64,000 nt of DNA from an uncultured Christensenellaceae bacterium (GTDB taxonomy: Bacteria; Bacillota; Clostridia; Christensenellales; Borkfalkiaceae): contig CAJULO010000001.1 of assembly GCA_910586945.1 (NCBI GenBank), positions 176,997 through 240,996 of the forward strand, read 5' to 3'. A program made the position numbers and the translations under genes. Positions 1 through 8,278 of the stretch are shown here, piece after piece. Under the pieces are notes generated by a model. The model searched no databases. It worked only from the letters and a program-made list of their open reading frames with translations, and had not been told where the DNA came from. The first letter of the stretch is position 1; each line of letters begins with the position of its first letter.

Positions 1-2
1 AT

Positions 3-521
3 ATTGATAAAGTTGCTTGTCGTTTAACAGCTCCATCTATTGCTGGAGAAGTAGGTTCATATATAGCAGGATACAGGTTATTTTATCAAGGTTTATTTTT
101 AGCGCCACATATCGTTATGCAAACTATAAAAGGAAGTTTATTGATTGGTACTTGTATGCAAAATTTAGGATATACTACCTCGCCATCAGTCAATAAATTG
201 CCATATGATATTACGCGTGCTATTGCTTTTCACACTGAAGAAGAACTGATTGCATTTATACAAACAGTAGGTGAAGCTAGCCCTATAGATAGCTTTTTAA
301 AGTTAGAACCTTGGGATATGCCGGGATATGACAGTAAAGTTATTATGGCTGCTGGAAGTTTTGTGCAAGGGGCAAGCATTGAACTTTCTGCCGATGCACC
401 GATACGCAAACCATATATTGCATATTTTCAAGGAGGCTTAACTTATGAACATTGTAAATGTGCTACGCATCAAATCTTACAAAAATTATTAGAGAAAAAA
501 TATAATGTTGATAGCAAATAA
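3..521 (+). CDS. Methionine gamma-lyase family PLP protein (aluminum resistance/YnbB type), 3' end only
   Basis: The reading frame is open from the window edge, so the 172 visible residues are the C-terminal part of a longer protein (family members are about 400-430 residues). The stretch GSFVQGASIELSADAP, followed by YFQGGLTYEH, is the hallmark C-terminus of the Met_gamma_lyase/aluminum-resistance family, and the visible N-terminal part (RLTAPSIAGEVGSY, YQGLFLAP) also fits that family. The PLP lysine lies upstream of the window. Members are PLP-dependent cystathionine beta-lyase-like enzymes whose physiological substrate is poorly known. An internal ATG at 117 is not a real start because homology continues upstream of it. 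The family assignment is secure; the exact reaction is not. Confidence 0.85.
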   Translation: MDKVACRLTAPSIAGEVGSYIAGYRLFYQGLFLAPHIVMQTIKGSLLIGTCMQNLGYTTSPSVNKLPYDITRAIAFHTEEELIAFIQTVGEASPIDSFLKLEPWDMPGYDSKVIMAAGSFVQGASIELSADAPIRKPYIAYFQGGLTYEHCKCATHQILQKLLEKKYNVDSK

Positions 522-701
522 TAAGCATATAAACTAAAATTACACATCCATAAGATACAACAAGAAAAAATATTAAAGAAAATGGTATTTATTAGAGATG
601 ATGTCAAAATGGAAAAATATACAAGCAAAAGATTGAAGAGCAGAATAAAAATATAAGAAATGAGATATATTTTTTTATTAAAAAAAGAATAAGGTGGTAT
701 A

Positions 702-767
702 ATTAGCACATTTAAGCCATTAAAGGCAAAAGATGTTGAAGCAATTTTAAAACTATATCTAGAATAA
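702..767 (+). pseudogene. Possible remnant of a GNAT acetyltransferase N-terminus
   Basis: After an AAGGTGG Shine-Dalgarno-like run at 691-697 the frame reads STFKPLKAKDVEAILKLYLE then stop. This resembles the first strand and helix of GNAT acetyltransferases, but there is no ATG/GTG/TTG start and nothing follows. It is most simply a decayed gene end. Only about 20 residues support it, so it is tentative. Confidence 0.25.
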
Positions 768-805
768 AAAAAGAGAGTAGCTATTGATACTCTCTTTTTT
801 TATTC
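762..805. terminator. Bidirectional rho-independent terminator
   Basis: A perfect 18-bp inverted repeat (GAATAAAAAAAGAGAGTA and its complement, loop of 8) gives a GAGAGTA stem with a T-tract on both strands. It lies between the convergent PLP lyase and mgtE and can serve both. Confidence 0.85.
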
Positions 806-830
806 TATTATTATAAATGGATGGCAAATA

Positions 831-2528
831 TTATCTCGTAAGTCCGAATAGGGAGATAGATACAAAACAAAGTACACCAAGAGATAAAATATCTGTAAAG
901 GTTGTAATAAATGGATTTGCAAAAACTGCTGGGTCAACATGAATAGCTTTTGCAATAAGAGGTAAGCATGCTCCAATAATTTTTGCTAAAAATACGGCAA
1001 TTGTAATTGATATGCCAACTACAATAGCACGAATAAAAGTATAATCATAGCCTAAAATTAAGTTGTCTAATAGATATAATTTTAATGCACAAACAATACC
1101 AACAGATATTGCTACAATAGTTGCAACACGCGTTTCCTTCCATAGTACACGCCAAAAGTCCCGTGGTTGTACTTCTCCTAAAGAGAGGCCGCGGATGATT
1201 GTTACGGATGCTTGGCTACCTGCATTACCTCCCGTACCCATTACCATGGGTAGACAAGCTAAAATCAGTGGGGCAAGTCTTGCTTCATATGTGTTTAAAA
1301 TAAGAGCGGTAAAGGTAGCACTTATCATCAAAATAAGCAACCATGGTATTCTGTGTACATACATTTTAAAAACACTAGTTTCTAAGTATGGTTTATCTGA
1401 TGGAGTTACAGAATTGATAAAAGAGATATCTTCTGTTGCTTCCTCTGTCAATACATTTAAAGCATCATCAATTGTTACTATGCCAACAAGTCTATTTTCT
1501 CTGTCTACGACAGGTACGGCAAGTAAACCATATTTTGAGAGTATATTTGCTGTTTCTTCTTTATCAGTATGTGTGTTGACATACATAAAATTTGTTAACA
1601 TGAAGGTATGGATTTCTTCATTCATATCATGCATAAGTAAAGACTTTACTGTGACAACACCAAGTAACTCTCTTGTATCATCAATCACATAACAGGTATA
1701 TACTGTTTCTTTATCTAAAGCTTGTCTGCGAATTTTATCAAAACAGTCGCTAACGGTCATATATGGACGCAAGGATACAAATTCTGTCGTCATAATACTG
1801 CCAGCACCATCTTTAGGATATTGCAAGATGGTATTGATTGCTTCCCGTGTCTTATTATCTGTGTTGACTAAAATTCTTTTGACAACATTTGCTGGCATTT
1901 CTTCAATCAAGTCAACTGTATCGTCTACAAACAGTTCTTCAAGCATTCCTTTTAATTCAGAGTCGTTAAAAGATTTAATTAAAAACTCTTGTTGTTCGCT
2001 ATTCATTTCAATAAAAACTTCTGCGGCATGTGCCTTTGGTAGAAGTCTATACAAGATGGGTAAATCAATCTCTGGTAGCTCTGCAAAAATTTCAGCAATA
2101 TCGACAGGATTGAGAGCATATAATAGCGGTTTTAAATTTGCAAATTCCTTTTTTTCAAGAGATTCCAATATTTCAACAATTTTATCATTTCTGTTTTCTG
2201 GGGTTGCCTTTAATAGAACCTGTTGTACAATTTCTTGTGGCATACTATCCAAGAGTTCGTGTACATTTTCATCTAAAATTTCATCGGTAACAGATTGCAA
2301 TTTTACATCATTAAAATTGCTTAAAAAACGCGTTTGCATTTCTTTGGAAAGTTTTACAAAGAGTTCCGCAGCAACTTCTTTATCTAAACAGTCAAAAAAG
2401 ATTTCCAGTTCATCATCTTGTAATTGTTCTACAAGAACAACTAGCTCGTCAATGTGTAAAGTTTCTAGTAGGGCAGCTAAGTCATCTTTACGACTTTCTT
2501 GTATCAATTGCTTAATTTTTTCTTGCAT
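831..2528 (-). CDS. mgtE: Magnesium transporter MgtE with duplicated N domain
   Basis: Mg2+ channel/transporter of the cytoplasmic membrane. It has 565 residues, about 110 more than usual. Residues about 16-115 and 130-235 are two successive MgtE_N-type helical superhelix domains, the second containing the expected FLIKSFND and YPKDGAGSIM motifs. A CBS pair follows at about 245-370, then five membrane helices from about residue 393. The pore signature PMVMGTGGNAGSQ is at 427-439. In the family the N and CBS domains sense cytosolic Mg2+ and gate the pore; an extra N domain could alter that gating (inference). A GGGAGGG ribosome site precedes the ATG. No M-box riboswitch is visible in the 5' region. 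It is transcribed alone and ends in a shared terminator. Confidence 0.93.
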   Translation of the reverse strand: MQEKIKQLIQESRKDDLAALLETLHIDELVVLVEQLQDDELEIFFDCLDKEVAAELFVKLSKEMQTRFLSNFNDVKLQSVTDEILDENVHELLDSMPQEIVQQVLLKATPENRNDKIVEILESLEKKEFANLKPLLYALNPVDIAEIFAELPEIDLPILYRLLPKAHAAEVFIEMNSEQQEFLIKSFNDSELKGMLEELFVDDTVDLIEEMPANVVKRILVNTDNKTREAINTILQYPKDGAGSIMTTEFVSLRPYMTVSDCFDKIRRQALDKETVYTCYVIDDTRELLGVVTVKSLLMHDMNEEIHTFMLTNFMYVNTHTDKEETANILSKYGLLAVPVVDRENRLVGIVTIDDALNVLTEEATEDISFINSVTPSDKPYLETSVFKMYVHRIPWLLILMISATFTALILNTYEARLAPLILACLPMVMGTGGNAGSQASVTIIRGLSLGEVQPRDFWRVLWKETRVATIVAISVGIVCALKLYLLDNLILGYDYTFIRAIVVGISITIAVFLAKIIGACLPLIAKAIHVDPAVFANPFITTFTDILSLGVLCFVSISLFGLTR

Positions 2529-2560
2529 GCCATACCCTCCCTTATACTTTATTTATCTAT

Positions 2561-2588
2561 AGTATAGGTATTTTGTCTAAAAAGTCAA
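2561..2588 (-). promoter_or_regulatory. Promoter of mgtE
   Basis: On the minus strand, -35 TTGACT (2583-2588) and -10 TATACT (2561-2566) are separated by 16 bp, just upstream of the mgtE ribosome site. Confidence 0.65.
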
Positions 2589-2671
2589 CACTTTTATTGT
2601 CAACGAATGCAATCCGTTTTTAAAATGTATTATAAAAATCATAAAAGATTTTGAAAATGTAATAATTTTTA

Positions 2672-2700
2672 TTGACATTTTGTGCATACTATGATACTAT
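2672..2700 (+). promoter_or_regulatory. Promoter of the membrane-anchored unknown protein
   Basis: -35 TTGACA (2672-2677), 17-bp spacer, -10 TACTAT (2695-2700), followed by an AAAAGGAG ribosome site and the ATG at 2743. Confidence 0.75.
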
Positions 2701-2742
2701 AATGTCATAAAACAATATGACAAATTAAAAAGGAGATGAAAT

Positions 2743-3633
2743 ATGTCAACAAAAAAAGTGATTGTTATGACAATAGCTGTATTGTTAACACTAGAAATTT
2801 TATCTATTGCTATGTTGGCGTTATTCTTTCCAGCAACGCGAATGGGATTTGTGCGTTCAGAAAATTATGATCAAAATATGATTGATAGAGTGCTTGCTGC
2901 AAAATCGCAAGAGGAATTAACTGATTTTGAAAATCTAATACGATTGCAATTAGAACTGGATAAAATACAAACTTTTACTATGATAAAGGAAAGCACAATA
3001 AGAGCAGAACAGAATAAAAATAGTTACACAGAGCAACTTGTCAAAGATATAAAAGAAAAGATAGGAAATACAATCAATTATCAGTCAATACAATTAAAAG
3101 GACAAGGGAATGGTTTAGCACATTCTTTTGCTCCTGAGAATGCTGGGACAAAAGTTGTTTTTGATGCAAAAAACAAGTTGGCGAATGTAGCAAAAGCAAT
3201 AAAAGTTATCAATAACGATTATTGTGTGTGGAATACAAATGCAGTAGAGTATGATGAAACGACTTATAAGCATCTCTATGGAAATTGGGGGAATTCTATC
3301 ACGGACTACTTTTTTGACGCAGAAAATACAATACAAAATCCAGATGCAAAGACGATAACATATGATAATTCTACAAAATTGTATACGCTGACTGTTGTTG
3401 CAAATGCAAATGCAACGGGACATTATACAAATAAAATTATGACATTAGCAAATAATAATATTCATCAAGTGAACTTTAAAGATTCTTGTGCCAAACTAAC
3501 TTTTCAATTTGATAACAATTGGAAAATCAATAGTTATACAATAGAAGAGGAGTATGAAACAATTACAAAAATAGCTTTTGTATCTATCAAAACCAAGACG
3601 AGTGGTACACATGTAGCAAAATTTTTCTATTAA
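2743..3633 (+). CDS. Membrane-anchored extracytoplasmic protein of unknown function
   Basis: 296 residues. The N-terminus has three lysines followed by a hydrophobic helix (residues about 7-30, VIVMTIAVLLTLEIL onward) and no lipobox cysteine, so it looks like a signal anchor with the rest outside. Residues 45-110 are mainly charged helix. The C-terminal half is rich in Asn, Thr, Tyr and aromatics, suggesting a beta-rich exposed domain (VWNTNAVEYDETTYKHLYGNWG, about 165-185). I recognise no family. It has its own promoter, a strong ribosome site and its own terminator, so it is a single-gene unit next to the coiled-coil locus. Whether the two are functionally linked cannot be told. Confidence 0.75.
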   Translation: MSTKKVIVMTIAVLLTLEILSIAMLALFFPATRMGFVRSENYDQNMIDRVLAAKSQEELTDFENLIRLQLELDKIQTFTMIKESTIRAEQNKNSYTEQLVKDIKEKIGNTINYQSIQLKGQGNGLAHSFAPENAGTKVVFDAKNKLANVAKAIKVINNDYCVWNTNAVEYDETTYKHLYGNWGNSITDYFFDAENTIQNPDAKTITYDNSTKLYTLTVVANANATGHYTNKIMTLANNNIHQVNFKDSCAKLTFQFDNNWKINSYTIEEEYETITKIAFVSIKTKTSGTHVAKFFY

Positions 3634-3650
3634 GTTTTTTATACAATAAA

Positions 3651-3697
3651 AATTATATAAGAAAAGTTGCTTTTCTTTTCTTATATAATTTTTTTAT
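3651..3697 (+). terminator. Rho-independent terminator
   Basis: A 16-bp perfect stem (AATTATATAAGAAAAG and its complement at 3675-3690) is followed by a run of seven or more T, 18 bp after the stop of the preceding gene. Confidence 0.85.
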
Positions 3698-3944
3698 TTT
3701 GTTATAAATAATTAAATTTGTAGTATATTATATGTATAGTCAAAATTATAATCAATAGATTTTTTGAATATTTATTGTAAAAATTTTTAATTTTTTATAA
3801 AAGTAAAAAATATTTAGTTGATTTTTTGTTTTGTTTTTGTTATACTATACAGCAATACAGTAAAATAGTTTAATTTATTTTTAATTTATAACTTAAATTT
3901 TAATAAAATACTGTAAACGGATTAACAATAATAGGAGAAGTAAA
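3698..3944 (+). other. Leader region of the coiled-coil locus
   Basis: Very AT-rich intergenic sequence containing the promoter at 3818-3846 and a roughly 90-nt untranslated leader. No hairpin with a T-tract and no small ORF with a ribosome site were seen. Confidence 0.5.
3818..3846 (+). promoter_or_regulatory. Promoter of the coiled-coil locus
   Basis: -35 TTGATT (3818-3823), 17-bp spacer, -10 TATACT (3841-3846). Confidence 0.6.
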
Positions 3945-4826
3945 ATGACGAGAGATATGGAAATACTTATCGCATTAGTTGTACTAGATGTAATTTTTCT
4001 AATTGTTTTTTTCATTATTTTAGCAATCAATTTCAAAAGAAAACCAGCACAGACACTTGTACTTGTTTTAGGTCCTAAGAACATTGTCACTATGAAAATA
4101 AGAGATATGCGACAATTAAAGAAACTAAAGGACCCAATTCCACCAAAAGGATATAAATTTAATGGTTGGTCCAAAGAACCAATGGGATATGGAAATTTAA
4201 ATGTAACATTTGATTTACCTCGTATAAAAAACGCACAGATTTTATATGCAACTTGGATGAATATCAAGGATCAAGATGAATTGCAGCAATTGACAGAAGA
4301 TGAAAAAGAATGTCAAATTATTATACATGAAAAACAAGGCGAATATGCACAACTTCTTACATTGATTCAACAAGAGGAAAAAAATCTTGCAGCACAGACA
4401 CTAAAAGAACAAGAAGCTGTTACACTTTTACAAAAATCTATCCAAGAAGAAGAAAAAGCTAGGGTAGAATTAGCATTTAATATCCAACTTCTTGAAAAAA
4501 ATGTGCATAATACGCAATTCATTGTACAACAGCTAAAAGATAATGATGACCTTATTCTCTTGCAAGATGACGTAGAGCTTATGCGTAGAATTGCTCTTGA
4601 AAAGATTGCTATTGCAAAAGAAAATTTAGCCGTGCAGAAAAAACAAATCAATGAAGAAAAGATAGATCTTCAACATATTATTAAAGAGCTAAAGGCACAA
4701 GTTGACTTACAAGTACAAAAAGAAAAAGAAGGTATAACTGTAGTGGAAAAAATTAAGGTAATTGATGTAACAGAGGATAATACTAAGAAAGCTGAAAATA
4801 AAGGAGATTTTTCCGTTGGTGAATAA
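3945..4826 (+). CDS. Membrane-tethered InlB-type repeat/coiled-coil protein
   Basis: 293 residues. One hydrophobic helix (about 6-29) is followed by KRK, which by the positive-inside rule puts the rest in the cytoplasm. Residues about 36-106 match a Listeria-Bacteroides (InlB B-type) repeat: a beta strand, then GYKFNGWSKEP and a closing ILYATW. From about 110 to 270 it is a long coiled coil rich in Gln, Glu, Lys and Leu. InlB repeats are normally extracellular, so a cytoplasmic one is odd. The stop overlaps the start of the next gene by 8-11 bp, and an AAGGAG site for that gene lies inside this one, so the two are translationally coupled. Function is unknown; a scaffold role is inferred only from architecture. 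Confidence 0.8.
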   Translation: MTRDMEILIALVVLDVIFLIVFFIILAINFKRKPAQTLVLVLGPKNIVTMKIRDMRQLKKLKDPIPPKGYKFNGWSKEPMGYGNLNVTFDLPRIKNAQILYATWMNIKDQDELQQLTEDEKECQIIIHEKQGEYAQLLTLIQQEEKNLAAQTLKEQEAVTLLQKSIQEEEKARVELAFNIQLLEKNVHNTQFIVQQLKDNDDLILLQDDVELMRRIALEKIAIAKENLAVQKKQINEEKIDLQHIIKELKAQVDLQVQKEKEGITVVEKIKVIDVTEDNTKKAENKGDFSVGE

Positions 4827-6852
4827 TAATATAAAAAAAGAAATACAAATTACAAATCACGCATTTAAAGGTGAGACAATATCAGAAATTCTTAGTGAGG
4901 CAAGGGATAAACTTGCACAATTGCCTAATACAATGAATGAAGCAAAAAAAGAGTCAAAAGCCAAAATAAAAGAAGGTAAGCGCTTATTAAAGGCAGCTAA
5001 GTTGCTTGAAAAAGCAAGAAAGAAGAAAGGACAAGATATAAATGTTGTCCTTGAGCAACAACTAGATACTTCTATAACAAATGATGTAGTTCTTAAAAGA
5101 TTGGAAATAGCCTTTGATAAAGTGATAGAAAATAGACAGAATGCAGAAGTGCAAGCTCTAACTGAAACGCTTAAAAGAGCAGAAATTGAAAAAAAACTTG
5201 AACTTTTAAAAGTACAAGCAAGAGTTTTAAGTAAATTATCTAAAAAAGATATTGAATTGACAAATAAACTTTTAAAAAGTACGAGTGATGCAAAAGATGC
5301 GAAAGCATTGGAAATTGAATTAAAAAATTCTAAATATCTTAGAAGTATATTGGTGGACACTTATAGTGAAGCGGATAAATTAAATGCCAGATTTGAAGAT
5401 GAGATATATCTACGAAAAGTAAATTTATCGAATATCATATCAAGTGAGGATAGTGAAAATATTACGCGTATTGAAGATCTAAAACAACGCATGATTTTAG
5501 AAGCTGAAGAGAACTATAAAACTGAATGTAATGCAATTATGACAAACTCTAACGATGATATTACGAGTAAGATGCGTGCAAAATTGCTAAAAGAAGCAGA
5601 AAATAAATTGAAAAAAGAAATGATAATAACAAATGGTACAGCAAAAAATTTGCTTACAAATTTTGCACTTGATAAACTAGAAGCGGCAAGAGAAACTGTT
5701 GTTGGCGATATGATGACGAAAAAAACCATACTTCTTGAAAAGATTTTTTATATTATTGAATTGGAACGCTTTAGAGCGGCAAGAGACCATAGAGCAGCAT
5801 TAGCAAAGATTCAAGAAGAAAAAGATAGAGCTATTTTTGCTATTATAGAAGACCTTTCTATACCTAAAGAGAAAAAAGAACTTGCTATAAACCAAATCAT
5901 CCAAAAGAAGCAATTGGAACTTGATGCGTTGGTTGCTAAGTTTAATGATGCAGAAAAGGTGCGTAATGCAGAAATTAAAAAAAGAATTAAAAATGTCTTT
6001 AATGAAATTATCGTAATACAAAATAATATTGATAAGTTAAAACATCAAGTTATTGCAAGCACTGGCAAAGATGGAAAAGCATTAGATGCATTGATTCATA
6101 ATACAGAGAATCAAGATGCTGCAGTGTTGAATATAGAACTTGAAAATCTTAGAAAAGAACATGAATTAGAAAATAATAAGCATGTGCAAGAAATTAGAGT
6201 TTTAGTGAAGAAAAAAACAGCGATTATAGATGCTGTTTATGACCAAATTAGAGACTTGAATCATGAATTTGCAAATGAAACAAATCCCGTTGTTAAAACC
6301 ATTCAAAATAATAATGATGTTGCTAAAGCACAAGATAAAATTGTTATAGCAAAAGAAGCTGCTATACAAGAAAATAAAGAATCTTTAGACTTGTTAAGAG
6401 AAAAATTAATTTCAAATGCTATTGCGAATGGTCAAATTAGTGAAGATTTTACAGAACATCGCAACTCTATAATAGAAAAAGAAAAAAATCTTTTTGCAAC
6501 AAAAGAACAAGAAATGTCAGCTAAATATAATGACGAAGAAGTATATTTACAAGCTAAAAATACTACGCAAAATGCTAAAGTTGATTATTTTATTGAAAAT
6601 TTATTATCATTAGCTTATATAGATGAATTAGATGCTCTTGAAGCAGAGTTGTCTGCTTTAGAAGCGAAAAAACAAGAAGAATTCTTGATGTCAGAAAGAG
6701 AATTATGTTTACTTGAAGAACATTATGAAAAAGAAATTGAATTTTTAAGAAAAGAAAGTGAAGAATTAAGTAAATTATTGAATGAAAATGAAAAGCAACT
6801 TAATGCAGAAGCTGCTGTATTAGAAGACGAAACAAGTAAAGCAAAACATTAA
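4816..6852 (+). CDS. Long cytoplasmic coiled-coil protein
   Basis: About 678 residues, almost entirely heptad-like helix (very rich in Glu, Lys, Ala, Leu, Asn), with no membrane segment, signal or recognisable catalytic motif. Repeated blocks such as ARFEDEIYLRK, AALAKIQEEKDRAI and ELDALEAELSALEAKKQEE suggest several rods joined by short breaks. The start is TTG at 4816 or the adjacent GTG at 4819, both served by AAGGAG at 4801-4806; the overlap with the preceding membrane-tethered coiled-coil gene implies coupled translation and probably a shared complex. No close family is recognised (SMC or DivIVA signatures are absent: no Walker A, no hinge). It ends at a very strong terminator, so the locus is a two-gene unit. 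Confidence 0.8.
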   Translation: MVNNNIKKEIQITNHAFKGETISEILSEARDKLAQLPNTMNEAKKESKAKIKEGKRLLKAAKLLEKARKKKGQDINVVLEQQLDTSITNDVVLKRLEIAFDKVIENRQNAEVQALTETLKRAEIEKKLELLKVQARVLSKLSKKDIELTNKLLKSTSDAKDAKALEIELKNSKYLRSILVDTYSEADKLNARFEDEIYLRKVNLSNIISSEDSENITRIEDLKQRMILEAEENYKTECNAIMTNSNDDITSKMRAKLLKEAENKLKKEMIITNGTAKNLLTNFALDKLEAARETVVGDMMTKKTILLEKIFYIIELERFRAARDHRAALAKIQEEKDRAIFAIIEDLSIPKEKKELAINQIIQKKQLELDALVAKFNDAEKVRNAEIKKRIKNVFNEIIVIQNNIDKLKHQVIASTGKDGKALDALIHNTENQDAAVLNIELENLRKEHELENNKHVQEIRVLVKKKTAIIDAVYDQIRDLNHEFANETNPVVKTIQNNNDVAKAQDKIVIAKEAAIQENKESLDLLREKLISNAIANGQISEDFTEHRNSIIEKEKNLFATKEQEMSAKYNDEEVYLQAKNTTQNAKVDYFIENLLSLAYIDELDALEAELSALEAKKQEEFLMSERELCLLEEHYEKEIEFLRKESEELSKLLNENEKQLNAEAAVLEDETSKAKH

Positions 6853-6860
6853 ACGCAATA

Positions 6861-6908
6861 TAAATGAAAAAAAGAGATAGTTTATAAACTATCTCTTTTT
6901 TTCATTTA
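6861..6908 (+). terminator. Rho-independent terminator of the coiled-coil locus
   Basis: A near-perfect 48-bp palindrome with the GAGATAGTTT/AAACTATCTC stem at its core and an eight-base T run on the exit side, 8 bp after the stop. Confidence 0.9.
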
Positions 6909-7480
6909 TAGATATACTACATTGTAAAGATATATACTTTTACTCTAAATATCAAAATTATAAAAAAGTATAGATATAATAATACAAATTGTTATTATTA
7001 GAGTATTTAGACACCTACAACTATCAAGAGATGTCAATATGCTGATATATAAAATTATTCATATTATATAGTTAGTTTTTAGTATTTTCTAGAGCAATAC
7101 ATCACATATATTGCATAGCATTATAGTTCAATTTAATAGTGCATTTTAGTATTGCTTTATTTTGTATGCATAGTTTATAGTATATGCAATATATGATAAG
7201 TGGTATTTATAAAAAATTGTAGTAAAATTTATAAAATTTACTACAATAGATTTTATGATATATACAATTATAACTTTATGCTTTCTAGTTGAGGGAATTT
7301 AAAATTTTTCATATACACTTATACTTAAATAATCTTGTTTTTGCAAATATATTTATTGCAATTGGACGGTAAAATTATGCAAAATAGAATCTTATTGCAT
7401 AATTTACTTTACAAGCTTGAAATAACTCTTTTATAAGGGAATTTGCGTGCTATATTTCATACAATATAGTGAATTAGATT
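6909..7480. other. Long AT-rich non-coding stretch
   Basis: About 570 bp with no ORF carrying a ribosome site on either strand. It holds an 11-bp inverted repeat (AAATTATGCAA at 7372-7382, complement at 7395-7405), followed on the minus strand by a short T run, which may end transcription of the small gene at 7481-7654. Otherwise I see nothing in it. Confidence 0.5.
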
Positions 7481-7654
7481 TTAAGTATCATTATTATTGT
7501 TATTGGTATTATTATTGTTTGTGTTGGTAATTCTGGTTGTATAATATTGATATATAATTAAACCTAAGAAGAATAGAAGTTCTGCATTACTGTAACAGTT
7601 ACTTCTTTTTAGCAAGTATAGTAGTGCTAACCATACAATCATATCATTAAACAT
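7481..7654 (-). CDS. Small membrane protein of unknown function (57 aa)
   Basis: An ORF too short for usual cut-offs but with a clean AGGAGA ribosome site 6 bp before its ATG (CAT at 7652-7654). It reads MFNDMIVWLALLYLLKR, then a short loop with one Cys, a second hydrophobic segment (ELLFFLGLIIYQYY), and an Asn/Thr-rich tail. One or two membrane helices are expected. It is divergent from the ArsR-family gene, with 183 bp between the two starts, so it is a candidate target of that regulator (inference). A possible promoter lies upstream (TTGACG, 17 bp, TATGAA on the minus strand). The function is not recognised. Confidence 0.6.
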   Translation of the reverse strand: MFNDMIVWLALLYLLKRSNCYSNAELLFFLGLIIYQYYTTRITNTNNNNTNNNNNDT

Positions 7655-7772
7655 TTTAATTCTCCTAATTATAGTATTTTATAGCTTTTGTATATTCATA
7701 ATTTATCGAATATGTTTCGTCAATATTAGACAAATGAATATCTTCTTCAACAATACTTTTTACTTATATAAA

Positions 7773-7801
7773 TTGACATGTATTTTATAACAATATACAA
7801 T
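7773..7801 (+). promoter_or_regulatory. Promoter of the ArsR-family gene
   Basis: -35 TTGACA (7773-7778), 17-bp spacer, -10 TACAAT (7796-7801). The first in-frame ATG (7778) lies inside this promoter, so it cannot be the start. Confidence 0.75.
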
Positions 7802-7837
7802 TATGCATATAAGTTTTTTAGGAAAATAGGTAAAATT

Positions 7838-8194
7838 ATGGAAGATAAAATTACACAATTAGATACTCTATTATTAGATAAAAGAACACAATCATTAATA
7901 GAAAATTATGTGCCTGCTGGCGAGCTTCTAGAGGGTATAGTCTGCTTTTTTTCAGTATTTGCAGATAGTACTCGCATTAAAATTTTATCTGCACTTGCTA
8001 TTTCAGAAATGTGTGTTACGGATATTTCGCGTGTTTTACAAATTAATCAAACAACAGTATCGCATCAGTTAAGACTCTTAAAAAATGTCGGCATTGTTAA
8101 GAGCAATAGATGTGGTAAAGTCATTTTTTATAGTCTAAAAAATGATATTATCAACGATGTTTTATTAAAAGGTATTGAGTTTTTAGGTTACTAA
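7838..8194 (+). CDS. ArsR/SmtB-family transcriptional repressor
   Basis: 118 residues from the ATG at 7838, chosen because the upstream in-frame ATG overlaps the promoter. The winged helix-turn-helix is clear: FADSTRIKILSAL, then CVTDISRVLQINQTTVSHQLRLLKNVGIV and the wing GKVIFYSL. Homologues are dimeric repressors released by metals or redox signals. The ELCVCDL motif of the CadC alpha-3 site is EMCVTDIS here (one Cys), a second Cys is in the wing (SNRCGK), and the DxH of the SmtB/CzrA alpha-5 site is absent, so the inducer is unclear. It stands alone, divergent from a small membrane protein gene that it may control. Confidence 0.88.
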   Translation: MEDKITQLDTLLLDKRTQSLIENYVPAGELLEGIVCFFSVFADSTRIKILSALAISEMCVTDISRVLQINQTTVSHQLRLLKNVGIVKSNRCGKVIFYSLKNDIINDVLLKGIEFLGY

Positions 8195-8216
8195 TAAGAG
8201 TTCTTTCTGTAATATC

Positions 8217-8245
8217 TTGCAAAATTTTTATTATTTTAGTATAAT
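8217..8245 (+). promoter_or_regulatory. Promoter of uvrC
   Basis: -35 TTGCAA (8217-8222), 17-bp spacer, -10 TATAAT (8240-8245); ATG at 8279. Confidence 0.6.
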
Positions 8246-8278
8246 ATATTTAAAGAAAGTAAGAAGATATTATAGTAT

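Larger units (their letters stand above)
522..830. other. Intergenic region with a gene remnant and a shared terminator
   Basis: About 300 bp between two convergent genes. It holds a short GNAT-like remnant (702-767) and a bidirectional terminator (762-805). The remainder is AT-rich with no supportable gene. A long hydrophobic minus-strand frame here has no ribosome binding site and overlaps the end of the upstream gene. Confidence 0.6.

Noticed and set aside
470..709. 79-codon hydrophobic minus-strand frame
   Set aside because: No ribosome site, overlaps the end of the upstream gene, and composition reflects AT-rich antisense sequence.
1063..2562. Long plus-strand frames antisense to mgtE
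   Set aside because: Serine-rich shadow translations of mgtE without ribosome sites or family motifs.
2529..2742. M-box magnesium riboswitch upstream of mgtE
   Set aside because: The conserved M-box core is not visible and the promoter sits only about 30 bp from the start codon.
4857..5360. 167-codon minus-strand frame inside the coiled-coil gene
   Set aside because: Ser/Phe-rich shadow of Glu/Lys-rich coding sequence; no start signals.
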